Assembly: GCA_946186175.1 (NCBI GenBank)
Contig: CAMHMG010000021.1
Location: 1-19,204 of the forward strand
Origin: an uncultured Clostridia bacterium
GTDB taxonomy: Bacteria > Bacillota > Clostridia > Lachnospirales > Lachnospiraceae
Reading direction: 5' to 3'
Length of the DNA: 19,204 nt
The notes under the pieces are model-generated. The model saw only the letters and a program-made list of their open reading frames with translations, was not told the DNA's origin and searched no databases. Below are positions 7,414-15,290 of this stretch, piece by piece. The stretch's first letter is position 1. Every line of letters begins with the position of its first letter. Position numbers and translations under genes: made by a program.

Positions 7414-8433
7414 ATGAGAGAGAAATTGGAATCTATTAAAGCAGAAGCACTTTCGAAGATTGAAAATGCAGGTAATCTTGACAATCTCAATGATATCAAG
7501 GTGGCTGTGCTTGGAAAGAAGGGTGAGCTCACTGCTGTTCTTAAGTCAATGAAGGACGTTGCACCGGAGGACAGACCTAAGGTAGGGCAGATGGTTAATG
7601 AAGCAAGGGCTGCGATAGAGGCTCGTTTAGAAGAAGAGCGCACCAAACTTCAAAGACAGTTAAGAACAGAGAAAATGAAGAGAGAGACTATAGATGTCAC
7701 TCTTCCGGGAAGAAGACCTATGAGAGGTCATAGACATCCTAATCAGACAGCTTTAGAGGATCTTGAAAGAGTATTTATCGGAATGGGATATGAGGTTGTT
7801 GATGGTCCTGAAGTTGAGTATGACAGATATAATTTTGAGCTTTTAAATATTCCCGCAGATCATCCGGCGAAAGATGAGCAGGATACATTCTATATTACAA
7901 AGGATATATTATTAAGAACCCAGACATCTCCTGTACAGGCCAGAGTTATGGAGAAGGGCAAGCTTCCTATTCGGATGATTTCACCGGGACGTGTATTTAG
8001 AGCTGATGAGGTTGATGCTACACATTCACCATCATTCCATCAGTTAGAGGGTCTTGTAATAGATAAGGGAATCACTTTTGCGGATCTTAAGGGCACTCTT
8101 GAACAGTTCGCACAGGAATTCTTCGGTAAGAAGACAAAGGTCAAATTCAGACCACATCATTTCCCATTTACAGAGCCGTCAGCGGAGGTTGACATAACAT
8201 GCTTTAAGTGTGGTGGCAAGGGATGCCGTATGTGTAAGGGCAGCGGTTGGATAGAGATACTTGGTTGTGGTATGGTTCATCCTAACGTACTTGATATGTG
8301 CGGAATAGATAAGAATGAATATCAGGGCTTCGCATTTGGTATAGGATTAGAGCGTGTAACGTTGCTTAAATACGAGATAGATGATATGCGCTTATTATAT
8401 GAAAATGACACCCGATTCTTGAATCAATTTTAG
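7414..8433 (+). CDS. pheS: Phenylalanine--tRNA ligase, alpha subunit
   Basis: Catalytic subunit (339 residues, normal length) of the cytoplasmic alpha2-beta2 phenylalanyl-tRNA synthetase. The N-terminal ~90 residues form the charged tRNA-binding coiled coil. The class II core follows: motif 2 as GRVFRADEVDATHSPSFHQ and motif 3 as GFAFGIGLER at 305-314. A cysteine-rich stretch ITCFKCGGKGCRMCKGSGW lies between them and is common in clostridial PheS. AAGGAG at 7401-7406 gives a clear start with 7 nt spacing. Control is by the Phe T-box just upstream. Its stop codon TAG is the first three bases of the left arm of the hairpin array that separates it from pheT, so the repeat abuts the reading frame exactly. 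Confidence 0.97.
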   Translation: MREKLESIKAEALSKIENAGNLDNLNDIKVAVLGKKGELTAVLKSMKDVAPEDRPKVGQMVNEARAAIEARLEEERTKLQRQLRTEKMKRETIDVTLPGRRPMRGHRHPNQTALEDLERVFIGMGYEVVDGPEVEYDRYNFELLNIPADHPAKDEQDTFYITKDILLRTQTSPVQARVMEKGKLPIRMISPGRVFRADEVDATHSPSFHQLEGLVIDKGITFADLKGTLEQFAQEFFGKKTKVKFRPHHFPFTEPSAEVDITCFKCGGKGCRMCKGSGWIEILGCGMVHPNVLDMCGIDKNEYQGFAFGIGLERVTLLKYEIDDMRLLYENDTRFLNQF

Positions 8434-8490
8434 CCCCGCAAAAGAAAAACAAGCAGCTGCGAAGCAGATATTTGTTTTTCTTGGGGGCTA
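8431..8490 (+). repeat. 60-nt composite hairpin overlapping the pheS stop codon
   Basis: TAGCCCC (8431-8437) pairs with GGGGCTA (8484-8490). AAGAAAAACAA (8442-8452) pairs with the T-rich stretch at 8472-8482. The apex is CTGC-GAA-GCAG at 8457-8467. The inner part matches the hairpin at 6888-6952 (CAAGC..CTGCGAAGCAG..ATTTG) while the outer arms are quite different but still complementary. Both hairpins are followed by AACGAG. It has no U-tract after the outer stem, so complete termination between pheS and pheT is unlikely; partial attenuation is possible. Confidence 0.75.
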
Positions 8491-8495
8491 AACGA

Positions 8496-8696
8496 GCAAG
8501 CAGTCTGCGAAGCAGACAGTAGAGCCTCGAAGAGGCAAGCTTGCGAGTGTAACCGTGCGCAAGAACAGAGCAGTCTGTCGAAGACAGACAGTAGAGCCAC
8601 GAAGGGGCAAGCTTGCGAGTGTAACCGTGCGCAAGAACAGAGCAGTCTGTCGAAGACAGACAGTAGAGCCACGAAGAGGCAAGCTTGCGAGTGTAA
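8496..8696 (+). repeat. Array of three ~70-bp GAA-loop hairpin units between pheS and pheT
   Basis: Units begin at 8500, 8570 and 8642 (70 and 72 bp periods; the last is cut short at about 8696). In each, an outer stem ending in GCTTGC(G) encloses two hairpins. Unit 1 has GCAAGC/GCTTGC around GTCTGC-GAA-GCAGAC (8503-8517) and GCCTC-GAA-GAGGC (8524-8536). Units 2 and 3 have CGCAAG/CTTGCG around GTCTGTC-GAA-GACAGAC and GCCAC-GAA-G(G/A)GGC. The linker AGTAGA is constant. Between units lies AGTGTAACCGTG. Units 2 and 3 differ at one base in the shared part. Minus-strand frames here that look like cysteine-rich repeat proteins are artefacts. Confidence 0.85.
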
Positions 8697-8731
8697 TTTA
8701 TTATTTGGATAAATAGAAAGGAATATAGATT

Positions 8732-11155
8732 ATGAATACACCAATTTCTTGGATAAAAGCCTATGTACCTGACCTTGATGTGGAGGTGCAGGAATTTGTA
8801 GATAAAATGACATTATCCGGTTCACATGTGGAAGGATTTGAACAGAAAGATAAGAACCTTAAAAATATTGTAGTAGGAAAAATTGAAAGCATTGAGAAAC
8901 ATCCGGATGCAGACAAGCTTGTTGTTTGTCAGGTGGATGTCGGAAAAGAAAAGCTCCAGATTGTAACCGGTGCGAAAAATGTGAAGGTTGGAGATATGAT
9001 TCCGCTTGTACTCGATGGTGGTAAGGTTGCGGCTGCTCACGGTGATGACAAGGAATATCCTGATGGAATTGATATCAAGAAGGGTAAGCTTCGTGGTGTT
9101 GAGAGTAACGGAATGATGTGCGGTATTGAAGAACTTGGTTCGTCAAGAGATTTCTATCCTGAGGCACCTGAGGATGGAGTTTACGTATTCCCGGAGGATT
9201 CGGGCGTTAAACCGGGTGATGATGCAGTTCACGCATTAGGACTTGATGATACTATAGTTGAGTATGAGATCACCTCTAACAGAGTTGACTGTTTCTCTAT
9301 GATCGGTATGGCAAGAGAGGTTGCTGCTACATTTAACGAGGAGTTTCATGCTCCTGAAATCAAAAAGACTGGTAATGATAAAGATGTTAATGATTTCATT
9401 AATGTGACGGTTGAGGATACAGAACTTTGCAAACGTTACTGTGCAAGAGTGGTTGAGAATATCAAGATCGGACCTAGTCCTAAGTGGATGCAGGATAGAC
9501 TTCGTGCAATGGGAATCCGTTCAATCAATAATTTGGTTGACATAACTAATTATGTCATGGAAGAATACGGTCAGCCTATGCATGCTTTTGATCTATCAAC
9601 CATTGCAGGAAACGAGATAATTGTTAAGCGTGCCAAAGATGGAGATAAGTTTGTTACTCTTGACGGACAGGAGAGAAACTTAGACTCAGATGTCCTTATG
9701 ATAAATGATGGAGAGAAACCTGTGGCAATTGCCGGTATTATGGGTGGAGAGAACTCCATGATCACAGATCAGGTTAAGACAGTTCTTTTCGAGTCGGCTT
9801 GTTTTGACGGGACTAATATCAGACTTTCATCAAAGAGAATTGGTCTTCAGACAGATTCATCATTTAAATTCACAAAGGGACTCGATCCGAACAATGCAAT
9901 AGATGCTATTAATCGTGCATGCCAATTGGTTGAAGAAATGGGATGCGGTGACGTCGTTGGCGGAGTGGTTGATGTATATCCTAATCCTGTTAAGGAGAAG
10001 GTTCTTCCTTTCGAGCCTGAAAGATATAATGGACTTCTTGGTACTGATATTGCTAAGGAAGATATGCTTAAGATATTTAAGAAGTTAGAGCTTCAATATA
10101 ATGAGGCAGATAATACACTTACAGTTCCTACTTTCCGCCAGGATCTTGGATGTATGGCTGATCTTGCTGAGGAAGTAGCAAGATTTTACGGATATGATAA
10201 TATTCCGGTTTCACTCCCTAAGGGTGAGGCAACTGTAGGTAAGAAACCATTTAATCAAATGGTTGATGATGTGGCAAGGGAGATATGTGAGAGAAACGGA
10301 TTCTCAGGTGGAATGACATATTCATTTGAAAGTCCTAAAGTGTTTGATAAATTATTGCTTCCGGAGGATGCAAAAGAGAGACAGGCAATTGTTATCAGCA
10401 ATCCTTTGGGTGAGGATTTTTCAATTATGAGAACAGTATCTCTTAACGGAATGCTTACATCGCTCGCAACTAACTATAACAGAAGAAATAAGGTGGCAAG
10501 ACTTTACGAGCTTGGAAACATTTATCTTCCTAAGGCTCTTCCTCTTACAGAGCTTCCTGAGGAGAAAATGAGACTTACACTTGGAATGTATGGTGAAGGC
10601 GATTTCTTCGACTTAAAGGGAGTTGTTTTTGAACTCTTTGAAAAGCTTGGAGTGGCAGGTGCTGAGTGTGAGCCATGTAACGATATTCCATATCTTCATC
10701 CGGGACGTCAGGCTAAGATTATGAAGGGTAAGTTAGATCTCGGTTTCTTGGGACAGATTCATCCTGAAGTCGGTGATAATTATAACTTAAAGACAGATGC
10801 GTATGTTGCAGTGCTTAATATGGAAGTGCTTACAATGATTGCTTCATTTGATCGCAAGTATGAGGGTATTGCTAAGTTTCCTGCAAGTACCAGAGATCTT
10901 TCAATGATCATGGATAAGGAAATGTTCGTTGGTCAGATTGAGCATGTTATCACTAAGAATGCAGGTAAGATATTAGAGAGCTGTGAGTTATTCGATGTAT
11001 ATGAAGGCGAGCAGGTTGGAGAGGGCAAGAAGTCTGTTGCATTCTCACTTATCTTCCGTGCAAAGGACAGAAATCTTGAGTCTGCAGAAGTTGACAAGGC
11101 TGTTGACAAAGTACTCGCAGCCCTCAAAGATTTGGGAATTGAACTTAGAAGCTGA
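8732..11155 (+). CDS. pheT: Phenylalanine--tRNA ligase, beta subunit
   Basis: Beta subunit (807 residues, usual size) of phenylalanyl-tRNA synthetase, providing tRNA binding, editing of mischarged Tyr-tRNA and assembly with PheS. Domains in order: an OB-fold tRNA-binding domain at about 40-150 (GKIESIEKHPDADKL); the B3/4 editing region with GIRSINNLVDITNYVM and GQPMHAFD; B5 (about 400-480); the catalytic-like core; and a C-terminal anticodon-binding FDX-ACB domain beginning near KYEGIAKFPASTRDLSM. AAAGGA at 8717-8722 lies 9 nt before the ATG. It is separated from pheS by 298 bp of hairpin repeats, whereas pheS and pheT are usually nearly contiguous. No separate promoter is evident, so it probably depends on readthrough from the T-box transcript. 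Confidence 0.97.
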   Translation: MNTPISWIKAYVPDLDVEVQEFVDKMTLSGSHVEGFEQKDKNLKNIVVGKIESIEKHPDADKLVVCQVDVGKEKLQIVTGAKNVKVGDMIPLVLDGGKVAAAHGDDKEYPDGIDIKKGKLRGVESNGMMCGIEELGSSRDFYPEAPEDGVYVFPEDSGVKPGDDAVHALGLDDTIVEYEITSNRVDCFSMIGMAREVAATFNEEFHAPEIKKTGNDKDVNDFINVTVEDTELCKRYCARVVENIKIGPSPKWMQDRLRAMGIRSINNLVDITNYVMEEYGQPMHAFDLSTIAGNEIIVKRAKDGDKFVTLDGQERNLDSDVLMINDGEKPVAIAGIMGGENSMITDQVKTVLFESACFDGTNIRLSSKRIGLQTDSSFKFTKGLDPNNAIDAINRACQLVEEMGCGDVVGGVVDVYPNPVKEKVLPFEPERYNGLLGTDIAKEDMLKIFKKLELQYNEADNTLTVPTFRQDLGCMADLAEEVARFYGYDNIPVSLPKGEATVGKKPFNQMVDDVAREICERNGFSGGMTYSFESPKVFDKLLLPEDAKERQAIVISNPLGEDFSIMRTVSLNGMLTSLATNYNRRNKVARLYELGNIYLPKALPLTELPEEKMRLTLGMYGEGDFFDLKGVVFELFEKLGVAGAECEPCNDIPYLHPGRQAKIMKGKLDLGFLGQIHPEVGDNYNLKTDAYVAVLNMEVLTMIASFDRKYEGIAKFPASTRDLSMIMDKEMFVGQIEHVITKNAGKILESCELFDVYEGEQVGEGKKSVAFSLIFRAKDRNLESAEVDKAVDKVLAALKDLGIELRS

Positions 11156-11196
11156 TCTTTATATTTGGTTTAAAGGGATTATAGGAGTAAACGCTT

Positions 11197-12039
11197 ATGG
11201 CATTTATGGCAATGACTGTAGCATTTGTTTTTGTAATAGCAGTTGCAACAGGTCTTTTTATTCTTCTGTTAGGAATCATTTTCGATATCAGATGGAAACT
11301 TAAAGCACGCAAGCAGGAGAGTGTGTCTAAAGTCTTTAAAGGATTTGCGATAGTATTAACTGTATGGGGAATTATTCAGGGAATAGGTCCGATTGCGGTT
11401 GTAGGAGCTTTAAGTCTCCAAGACAAGATGAAGCATCGTGCGGAAATATCAGATCTTCCGGATGATTCGATCATTTATCTGCATGATGCAAATGGCATTG
11501 ATGACAGTTTTGATTTTAAAGGAGTTCATTTTGTAAGTGATAGTGAACTTCACCCACAGGTTTCTCATAAGAACCATAAAACCCAAAAGGTTGGTGCTAT
11601 CGTGCTTGATAGCGGGGATCATTACATAATAGATAAGATTGAAAATGGACTTGATGCTGATATTTTTCAGACAGGTACAATATACGATCCATATGTTCCT
11701 GAAGCAAAATTGTCTGAGATAAATGATTATTACCATAACAAAGCGCCTCTTTACTGCGAGGTTATAAAGGATTTTGAATCTTCAGAGGATATTTGTATAG
11801 AGGATATTGATTCCGACAGGATCAGAAAGATAAGGGACAGCATCCTGACGCCCGGTTTGAAATCTTATTCTGATATAAACAGCTATGATGCATATTTATT
11901 TTTCTATCCCTTTGATGATATGGAGTGTATTGATTTTTCGTGTAAGGAAACAGATCAGGGGTTTGTTGTAGAATATTTGGGTGATGCTAAGATTATACCC
12001 GAGGATGATGCCGATTACTTACGCTCACTGATTAAATGA
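11197..12039 (+). CDS. Unknown membrane-anchored protein, 280 residues
   Basis: Not recognised. Two hydrophobic segments lie near the N-terminus (about 2-28 and 48-70), joined by a short basic stretch (RWKLKARKQ), so the first ~75 residues are a two-helix membrane hairpin. The remaining ~205 residues are acidic and soluble-looking, with no motif I can name. The basic stretch between the helices suggests that the loop is cytoplasmic and that both termini are outside. AGGAG at 11183-11187 precedes the ATG by 9 nt; a second ATG nine bases later is possible. It begins 41 nt after pheT on the same strand and so probably shares its transcript, but nothing links it to tRNA charging. Confidence 0.75.
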   Translation: MAFMAMTVAFVFVIAVATGLFILLLGIIFDIRWKLKARKQESVSKVFKGFAIVLTVWGIIQGIGPIAVVGALSLQDKMKHRAEISDLPDDSIIYLHDANGIDDSFDFKGVHFVSDSELHPQVSHKNHKTQKVGAIVLDSGDHYIIDKIENGLDADIFQTGTIYDPYVPEAKLSEINDYYHNKAPLYCEVIKDFESSEDICIEDIDSDRIRKIRDSILTPGLKSYSDINSYDAYLFFYPFDDMECIDFSCKETDQGFVVEYLGDAKIIPEDDADYLRSLIK

Positions 12040-12127
12040 TCATTTTACTTGTAACGCTGTTACCAGGTTTTTTGTGTATGATGCTTGTTATCGGGGCACA
12101 CTATTGATGAAAAAAGGAGAGGTGAAA

Positions 12128-12430
12128 ATGGTAAAACATATTATACTTTGGCAGTTGAAGGATGAACTAACAGATGAAGAAAAAGATAAGGTTAAGGCAG
12201 GTATTAAGAACGGCTTAGAAGGGCTTGCCGGAAAGATACCGGGACTTATCGACATTCATGTTCAGACAGAGAGTCTTGCTTCTTCGAATGCAGATGTAAT
12301 GCTTGATTCATCATTTGAGGATGAGGAGTCACTTAAGGGTTATGCTGTTCATCCTGAACATGTTGCAGTTGCAGACAGTGCTGTAAGACCTTATACCAAA
12401 ACAAGAGTCTGCATTGATTATGAGAACTAA
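12128..12430 (+). CDS. Dabb (stress-responsive alpha/beta barrel) domain protein
   Basis: A 100-residue single-domain protein of the Dabb family, which adopts a dimeric ferredoxin-like alpha/beta barrel. The opening MVKHIILWQLKDELTDEEK, the central PGLIDIHVQ and the late SFEDEESLKGYAVHPEHVAVAD follow the family pattern, including the conserved YxxHPxH-like stretch. The family includes plant stress proteins and some bacterial enzymes; no specific substrate can be assigned. I place the start at 12128, where AAGGAG (12114-12119) sits 8 nt upstream, rather than at an earlier in-frame ATG (12074) that lacks a site. It lies 22 nt before queA, within the apparent pheST-queA transcript. Confidence 0.85.
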   Translation: MVKHIILWQLKDELTDEEKDKVKAGIKNGLEGLAGKIPGLIDIHVQTESLASSNADVMLDSSFEDEESLKGYAVHPEHVAVADSAVRPYTKTRVCIDYEN

Positions 12431-12452
12431 GCAATAGAGAGGAATTGTCAAA

Positions 12453-13478
12453 ATGCAGTTATCTGATTTTAACTATGATCTGCCGGAAGAGTTAATCGCT
12501 CAGGATCCTCTTAAGAAGAGAAGTGATTCGCGGCTTATGGTGGTCGGCAAAGAAGATGGTTCGATTGAACATAAACATTTTTACGATATTATAGATTATG
12601 TTAACCCGGGCGATTGCCTGGTTGTAAATGATACAAAAGTTATACCGGCGCGTCTTATGGGTGTCAAAGAGGATACCGGCGCATCTATAGAAGTGCTTCT
12701 GCTAAAACGCAGAGAAGAAAAAGTGTGGGAAACTCTTGTAAAACCCGGAAAGAAAGCAAGGGTAGGAGCAAGAATATCATTTGGTGAGGGTCTTCTTGTT
12801 GGTGAAGTTATCGATATCGTAGAGGAGGGGAACCGCCTTATTCGTTTTGAGTACGATGGAATATGGGAGGAGCTTCTTGATAAACTGGGGCAGATGCCTT
12901 TGCCTCCGTATATTACTCATAAATTGGAGGATAGAAACAGATATCAGACCGTTTATGCAAAGAACGACGGATCAGCGGCTGCACCCACGGCGGGACTGCA
13001 TTTTACTAAAGAGTTGTTAAAACAGCTTGAGGATAAAGGTGTGGTGATAGCTCATGTCACACTTCATGTCGGACTTGGTACATTTCGTCCGGTAAAGGTG
13101 GATAATATCTTAGAACATCATATGCATTCTGAGTTCTATGTTGTAGAACAGGAAGAGGCTGACAAGATTAATGTTGCGAAGGCTAAGGGCAGCAGAATTA
13201 TATCTGTTGGAACTACAAGCACAAGAACTTTAGAGTCGGTTGCAGATGAGAATGGTGTTGTCAGAGCAGGCAGCGGATGGACAGATATCTTTATATATCC
13301 GGGTTACAAGTTTAAGGTGGTAGACTGCCTGATCACCAATTTCCATCTGCCGGAATCAACACTTCTCATGCTTGTGTCTGCATTTTCTTCAAGAGAGAAT
13401 ATGCTTCACGCCTATGAGGTGGCTGTAGAGGAGAGATACAGGTTCTTCTCCTTTGGAGATGCCATGTTTATACATTAA
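12453..13478 (+). CDS. queA: S-adenosylmethionine:tRNA ribosyltransferase-isomerase
   Basis: QueA transfers and isomerises the ribosyl moiety of SAM onto 7-aminomethyl-7-deazaguanine in tRNA, making epoxyqueuosine at wobble position 34 of GUN tRNAs (Asp, Asn, His, Tyr). Length 341 is normal. Recognisable blocks are FNYDLPEELIAQDPL at the N-terminus, NDGSAAAPTAGLHFT, HVTLHVGLGTFRPV, GTTSTRTLES and the C-terminal NFHLPESTLLMLVSAF. GAGAGGA at 12437-12443 precedes the ATG by 9 nt. It is the last gene of the run that begins with pheS; the usual partners tgt and ruvB are not in the window. No hairpin terminator follows directly; a downstream one at 13730 may serve. Confidence 0.96.
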   Translation: MQLSDFNYDLPEELIAQDPLKKRSDSRLMVVGKEDGSIEHKHFYDIIDYVNPGDCLVVNDTKVIPARLMGVKEDTGASIEVLLLKRREEKVWETLVKPGKKARVGARISFGEGLLVGEVIDIVEEGNRLIRFEYDGIWEELLDKLGQMPLPPYITHKLEDRNRYQTVYAKNDGSAAAPTAGLHFTKELLKQLEDKGVVIAHVTLHVGLGTFRPVKVDNILEHHMHSEFYVVEQEEADKINVAKAKGSRIISVGTTSTRTLESVADENGVVRAGSGWTDIFIYPGYKFKVVDCLITNFHLPESTLLMLVSAFSSRENMLHAYEVAVEERYRFFSFGDAMFIH

Positions 13479-13496
13479 TTGTCCTTGATAAATATG

Positions 13497-13525
13497 TTGA
13501 TATATTCTGAAGATTTTGTTATATT
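13497..13525 (+). promoter_or_regulatory. Sigma-A promoter for the small protein gene
   Basis: TTGATA at 13497-13502 and TATATT at 13520-13525 are exactly 17 bp apart, placing the transcription start near 13532, about 50 nt before the small ORF. It lies just after queA. Confidence 0.65.
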
Positions 13526-13581
13526 GTAATTAGAAGTATACAGTTTGTTTATCAATATAGAGAGGAGGGATTTGTAAGAAT

Positions 13582-13716
13582 ATGCAGGAAGCTTCGAGAG
13601 TTATATTAGGACTTAGGGCTGCTGGATGGAGTGAGAAAGATATCAATGATTTTATCCTTTATATTGAGACCGGTGATGAACAGTATAAACCAAAGGCTGT
13701 AAAAGAAAAAGAATAG
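13582..13716 (+). CDS. Small protein of 44 residues, unknown function
   Basis: The frame reads MQEASRVILGLRAAGWSEKD... and ends in a lysine/glutamate-rich tail (KPKAVKEKE). The body has an amphipathic, helical look, with GLRAAGWSEKDINDFILYIE resembling a helix-turn-helix pair; no membrane segment or signal. AGGAGG at 13563-13568 lies 13 nt before the ATG, a longer gap than normal, but it is the only strong site and no closer in-frame start exists. A good promoter precedes and a terminator follows within 15 nt, so it is a free-standing transcription unit of about 240 nt. That complete packaging is the main reason to call it real. Function unknown. Confidence 0.65.
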   Translation: MQEASRVILGLRAAGWSEKDINDFILYIETGDEQYKPKAVKEKE

Positions 13717-13729
13717 TGTATAACAATAA

Positions 13730-13771
13730 AAAGACGGTGAATACTTTGATAAGATTCATCGTCTTTCTTGT
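13730..13771. terminator. Bidirectional terminator between the small gene and aroA
   Basis: AAAGACGGTGAAT (13730-13742) pairs with ATTCATCGTCTTT (13754-13766) with one G-U pair, giving a 13-bp stem and an 11-nt loop. CTTGTTC follows on +; on the minus strand CTTTTTATTG follows, so it can end both the small-gene and aroA transcripts. Confidence 0.8.
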
Positions 13772-13849
13772 TCTCGAAAATGCTGTTTGATAGCGTTAAA
13801 CAAATGCATTAAACGAAGTGTTAAATACAAACATTGAATTGAAATTATA

Positions 13850-15139
13850 TTACCTGGCCAGATTATATAAATCATCGTAGAAATGAGGATATGATATATT
13901 AACGCACTCTGCACCGATAATTTCAGTATCACCGTCTGCTAAGCCGCCGGCAATAGCAAAACTCATGGCAATTCTATGGTCAAGCTTGGAATCTATTACA
14001 GCGCCATGAAGTGGTCTGCCGCCGTTAATTATCATTCCGTCTTCTGTAGGTTCAATGTCGCATCCCATTAACTTGAGATTAGTTGACATAACATCAATTC
14101 TGTTGGATTCTTTAACCTTTAATTCCTGGGCATCTTTGATTATTGTCGTTCCTTCCGCAAAGGCAGCCATTATTGCTATGATGGGGATCTCATCTATCAA
14201 CTTCGGTATTATATCACCTTCTATAGTACAACCGTGTAAGGTGGTTGTTGAAACGGTAATATCTGCGACAGGCTCTCCGATATCGTTCTTTACGTTAGAA
14301 TATTTGATGTCTGCGCCCATCATTTTACAAACTGTTAGTATTCCGTCTCTTGTTGGATTGATCCCTACATTTTTGATCGTTATTTCTGAATTAGGAGTTA
14401 TCAGACCGGCCGCAATAAAGTATGCTGCAGAGGAAATGTCTCCCGGAATAAGTATTCGCTGCGCTTTTAGATCAATGCCCGGTCTGACTGTTACAGTCTT
14501 GCCTTGATTGGTGACGTTAATATCTGCTCCGAAGGATTCAAACATCAGCTCTGTATGATTTCTTGACAAAGCAGGCTCGGTGACGGTAGTAGCTCCTTCT
14601 GCATATAATCCTGCTAATAGAATTGCAGATTTCACCTGTGCTGAAGCAACAGGTGAGTTATAGGATATACCGTGAAGTTTCCCGCCATGTATTATGAAGG
14701 GAGCACATTTATCATTTGCAAGACATTCAAAGGAAGCTCCCATCTCGGTCAGTGGTGTGATTATTCTACCCATAGGACGCTTTCTTATTGAGGCATCACC
14801 ATCTACTGTTGATGAGAATTGCTGGGCAGCCAATATACCGGACATAAGTCTTGTTGTTGTTCCACTGTTACCGACATCTAAGATGTTTCTAGGTGCTGAT
14901 AAACCATGAAGTCCTTTCCCCTGTATTATGACGGTGTTAGTCTCTCTGTTGTTCTCTATATTGATCCCCATCTTCTCAAAACATGAAATAGATGAAAGAC
15001 AGTCTGCACCCTGTAGGAAGCCTGACACTTCTGTTGTGCCTGTTGCCAGAGCGCCAAGCATAATGCTTCTGTGAGAGATGGATTTGTCTCCGGGAATATT
15101 GATTTCGCCATATAGATTAGATAAATGTGATATATTCAT
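13850..15139 (-). CDS. aroA: 3-phosphoshikimate 1-carboxyvinyltransferase (EPSP synthase)
   Basis: AroA condenses shikimate 3-phosphate and phosphoenolpyruvate to EPSP, the sixth step of the shikimate pathway, in the cytoplasm. Length 429 is normal. Motifs: GDKSISHR at 17-24, GNSGTTTRLMSG at 90-101, RPMGR at 121-125, SAQVKS at 166-171 and NPTRDG. The GNSGTT, RPM and SAQVK versions are those described for class II enzymes, in contrast to the GNAGTA of class I (E. coli type); class II forms are typically less sensitive to glyphosate, though that is not testable here. AAAGGAA at 15144-15150 supports the start. It follows tyrA on the same strand after 151 bp. Confidence 0.96.
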   Translation of the reverse strand: MNISHLSNLYGEINIPGDKSISHRSIMLGALATGTTEVSGFLQGADCLSSISCFEKMGINIENNRETNTVIIQGKGLHGLSAPRNILDVGNSGTTTRLMSGILAAQQFSSTVDGDASIRKRPMGRIITPLTEMGASFECLANDKCAPFIIHGGKLHGISYNSPVASAQVKSAILLAGLYAEGATTVTEPALSRNHTELMFESFGADINVTNQGKTVTVRPGIDLKAQRILIPGDISSAAYFIAAGLITPNSEITIKNVGINPTRDGILTVCKMMGADIKYSNVKNDIGEPVADITVSTTTLHGCTIEGDIIPKLIDEIPIIAIMAAFAEGTTIIKDAQELKVKESNRIDVMSTNLKLMGCDIEPTEDGMIINGGRPLHGAVIDSKLDHRIAMSFAIAGGLADGDTEIIGAECVNISYPHFYDDLYNLAR

Positions 15140-15235
15140 ATTATTCCTTTCTGTAAAAATGTGATAATTGTAATTTTAAATGTGACTGCTGTACGATGTA
15201 TAGTAATCATAGTGCGTTGCTAAGTGTAATAAACT

Positions 15236-15264
15236 GTTATAATTTAAGTGTTTGAAAAGGTTAA
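15236..15264 (-). promoter_or_regulatory. Possible promoter for aroA
   Basis: On the minus strand TTAACC (15264-15259) and TATAAC (15241-15236) are 17 nt apart in the tyrA-aroA spacer. The -35 is weak (3 of 6), so aroA may instead, or also, be read from the tyrA promoter; no firm terminator lies between them. Confidence 0.3.
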
Positions 15265-15290
15265 AAATGTGATTGATGATTATGGCTATA

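Noticed and set aside
8430..8682. Two minus-strand open frames that look like cysteine-rich repeat proteins (units such as SVFDRLLCSCARLHSQ)
   Set aside because: They lie wholly within the hairpin array, have no ribosome site, are open only because the repeated units lack stops, and run antisense to the pheS-pheT transcript.
8496..8696. CRISPR array
   Set aside because: Units are ~70 bp, contiguous and internally palindromic, with no unique spacers and no cas genes nearby.
12050..12080. GTAAC-GCT-GTTAC followed by a T-run as a terminator before the Dabb gene
   Set aside because: The stem is only 5 bp and the T-run starts four bases later; too weak to claim, and same-strand genes continue on both sides.
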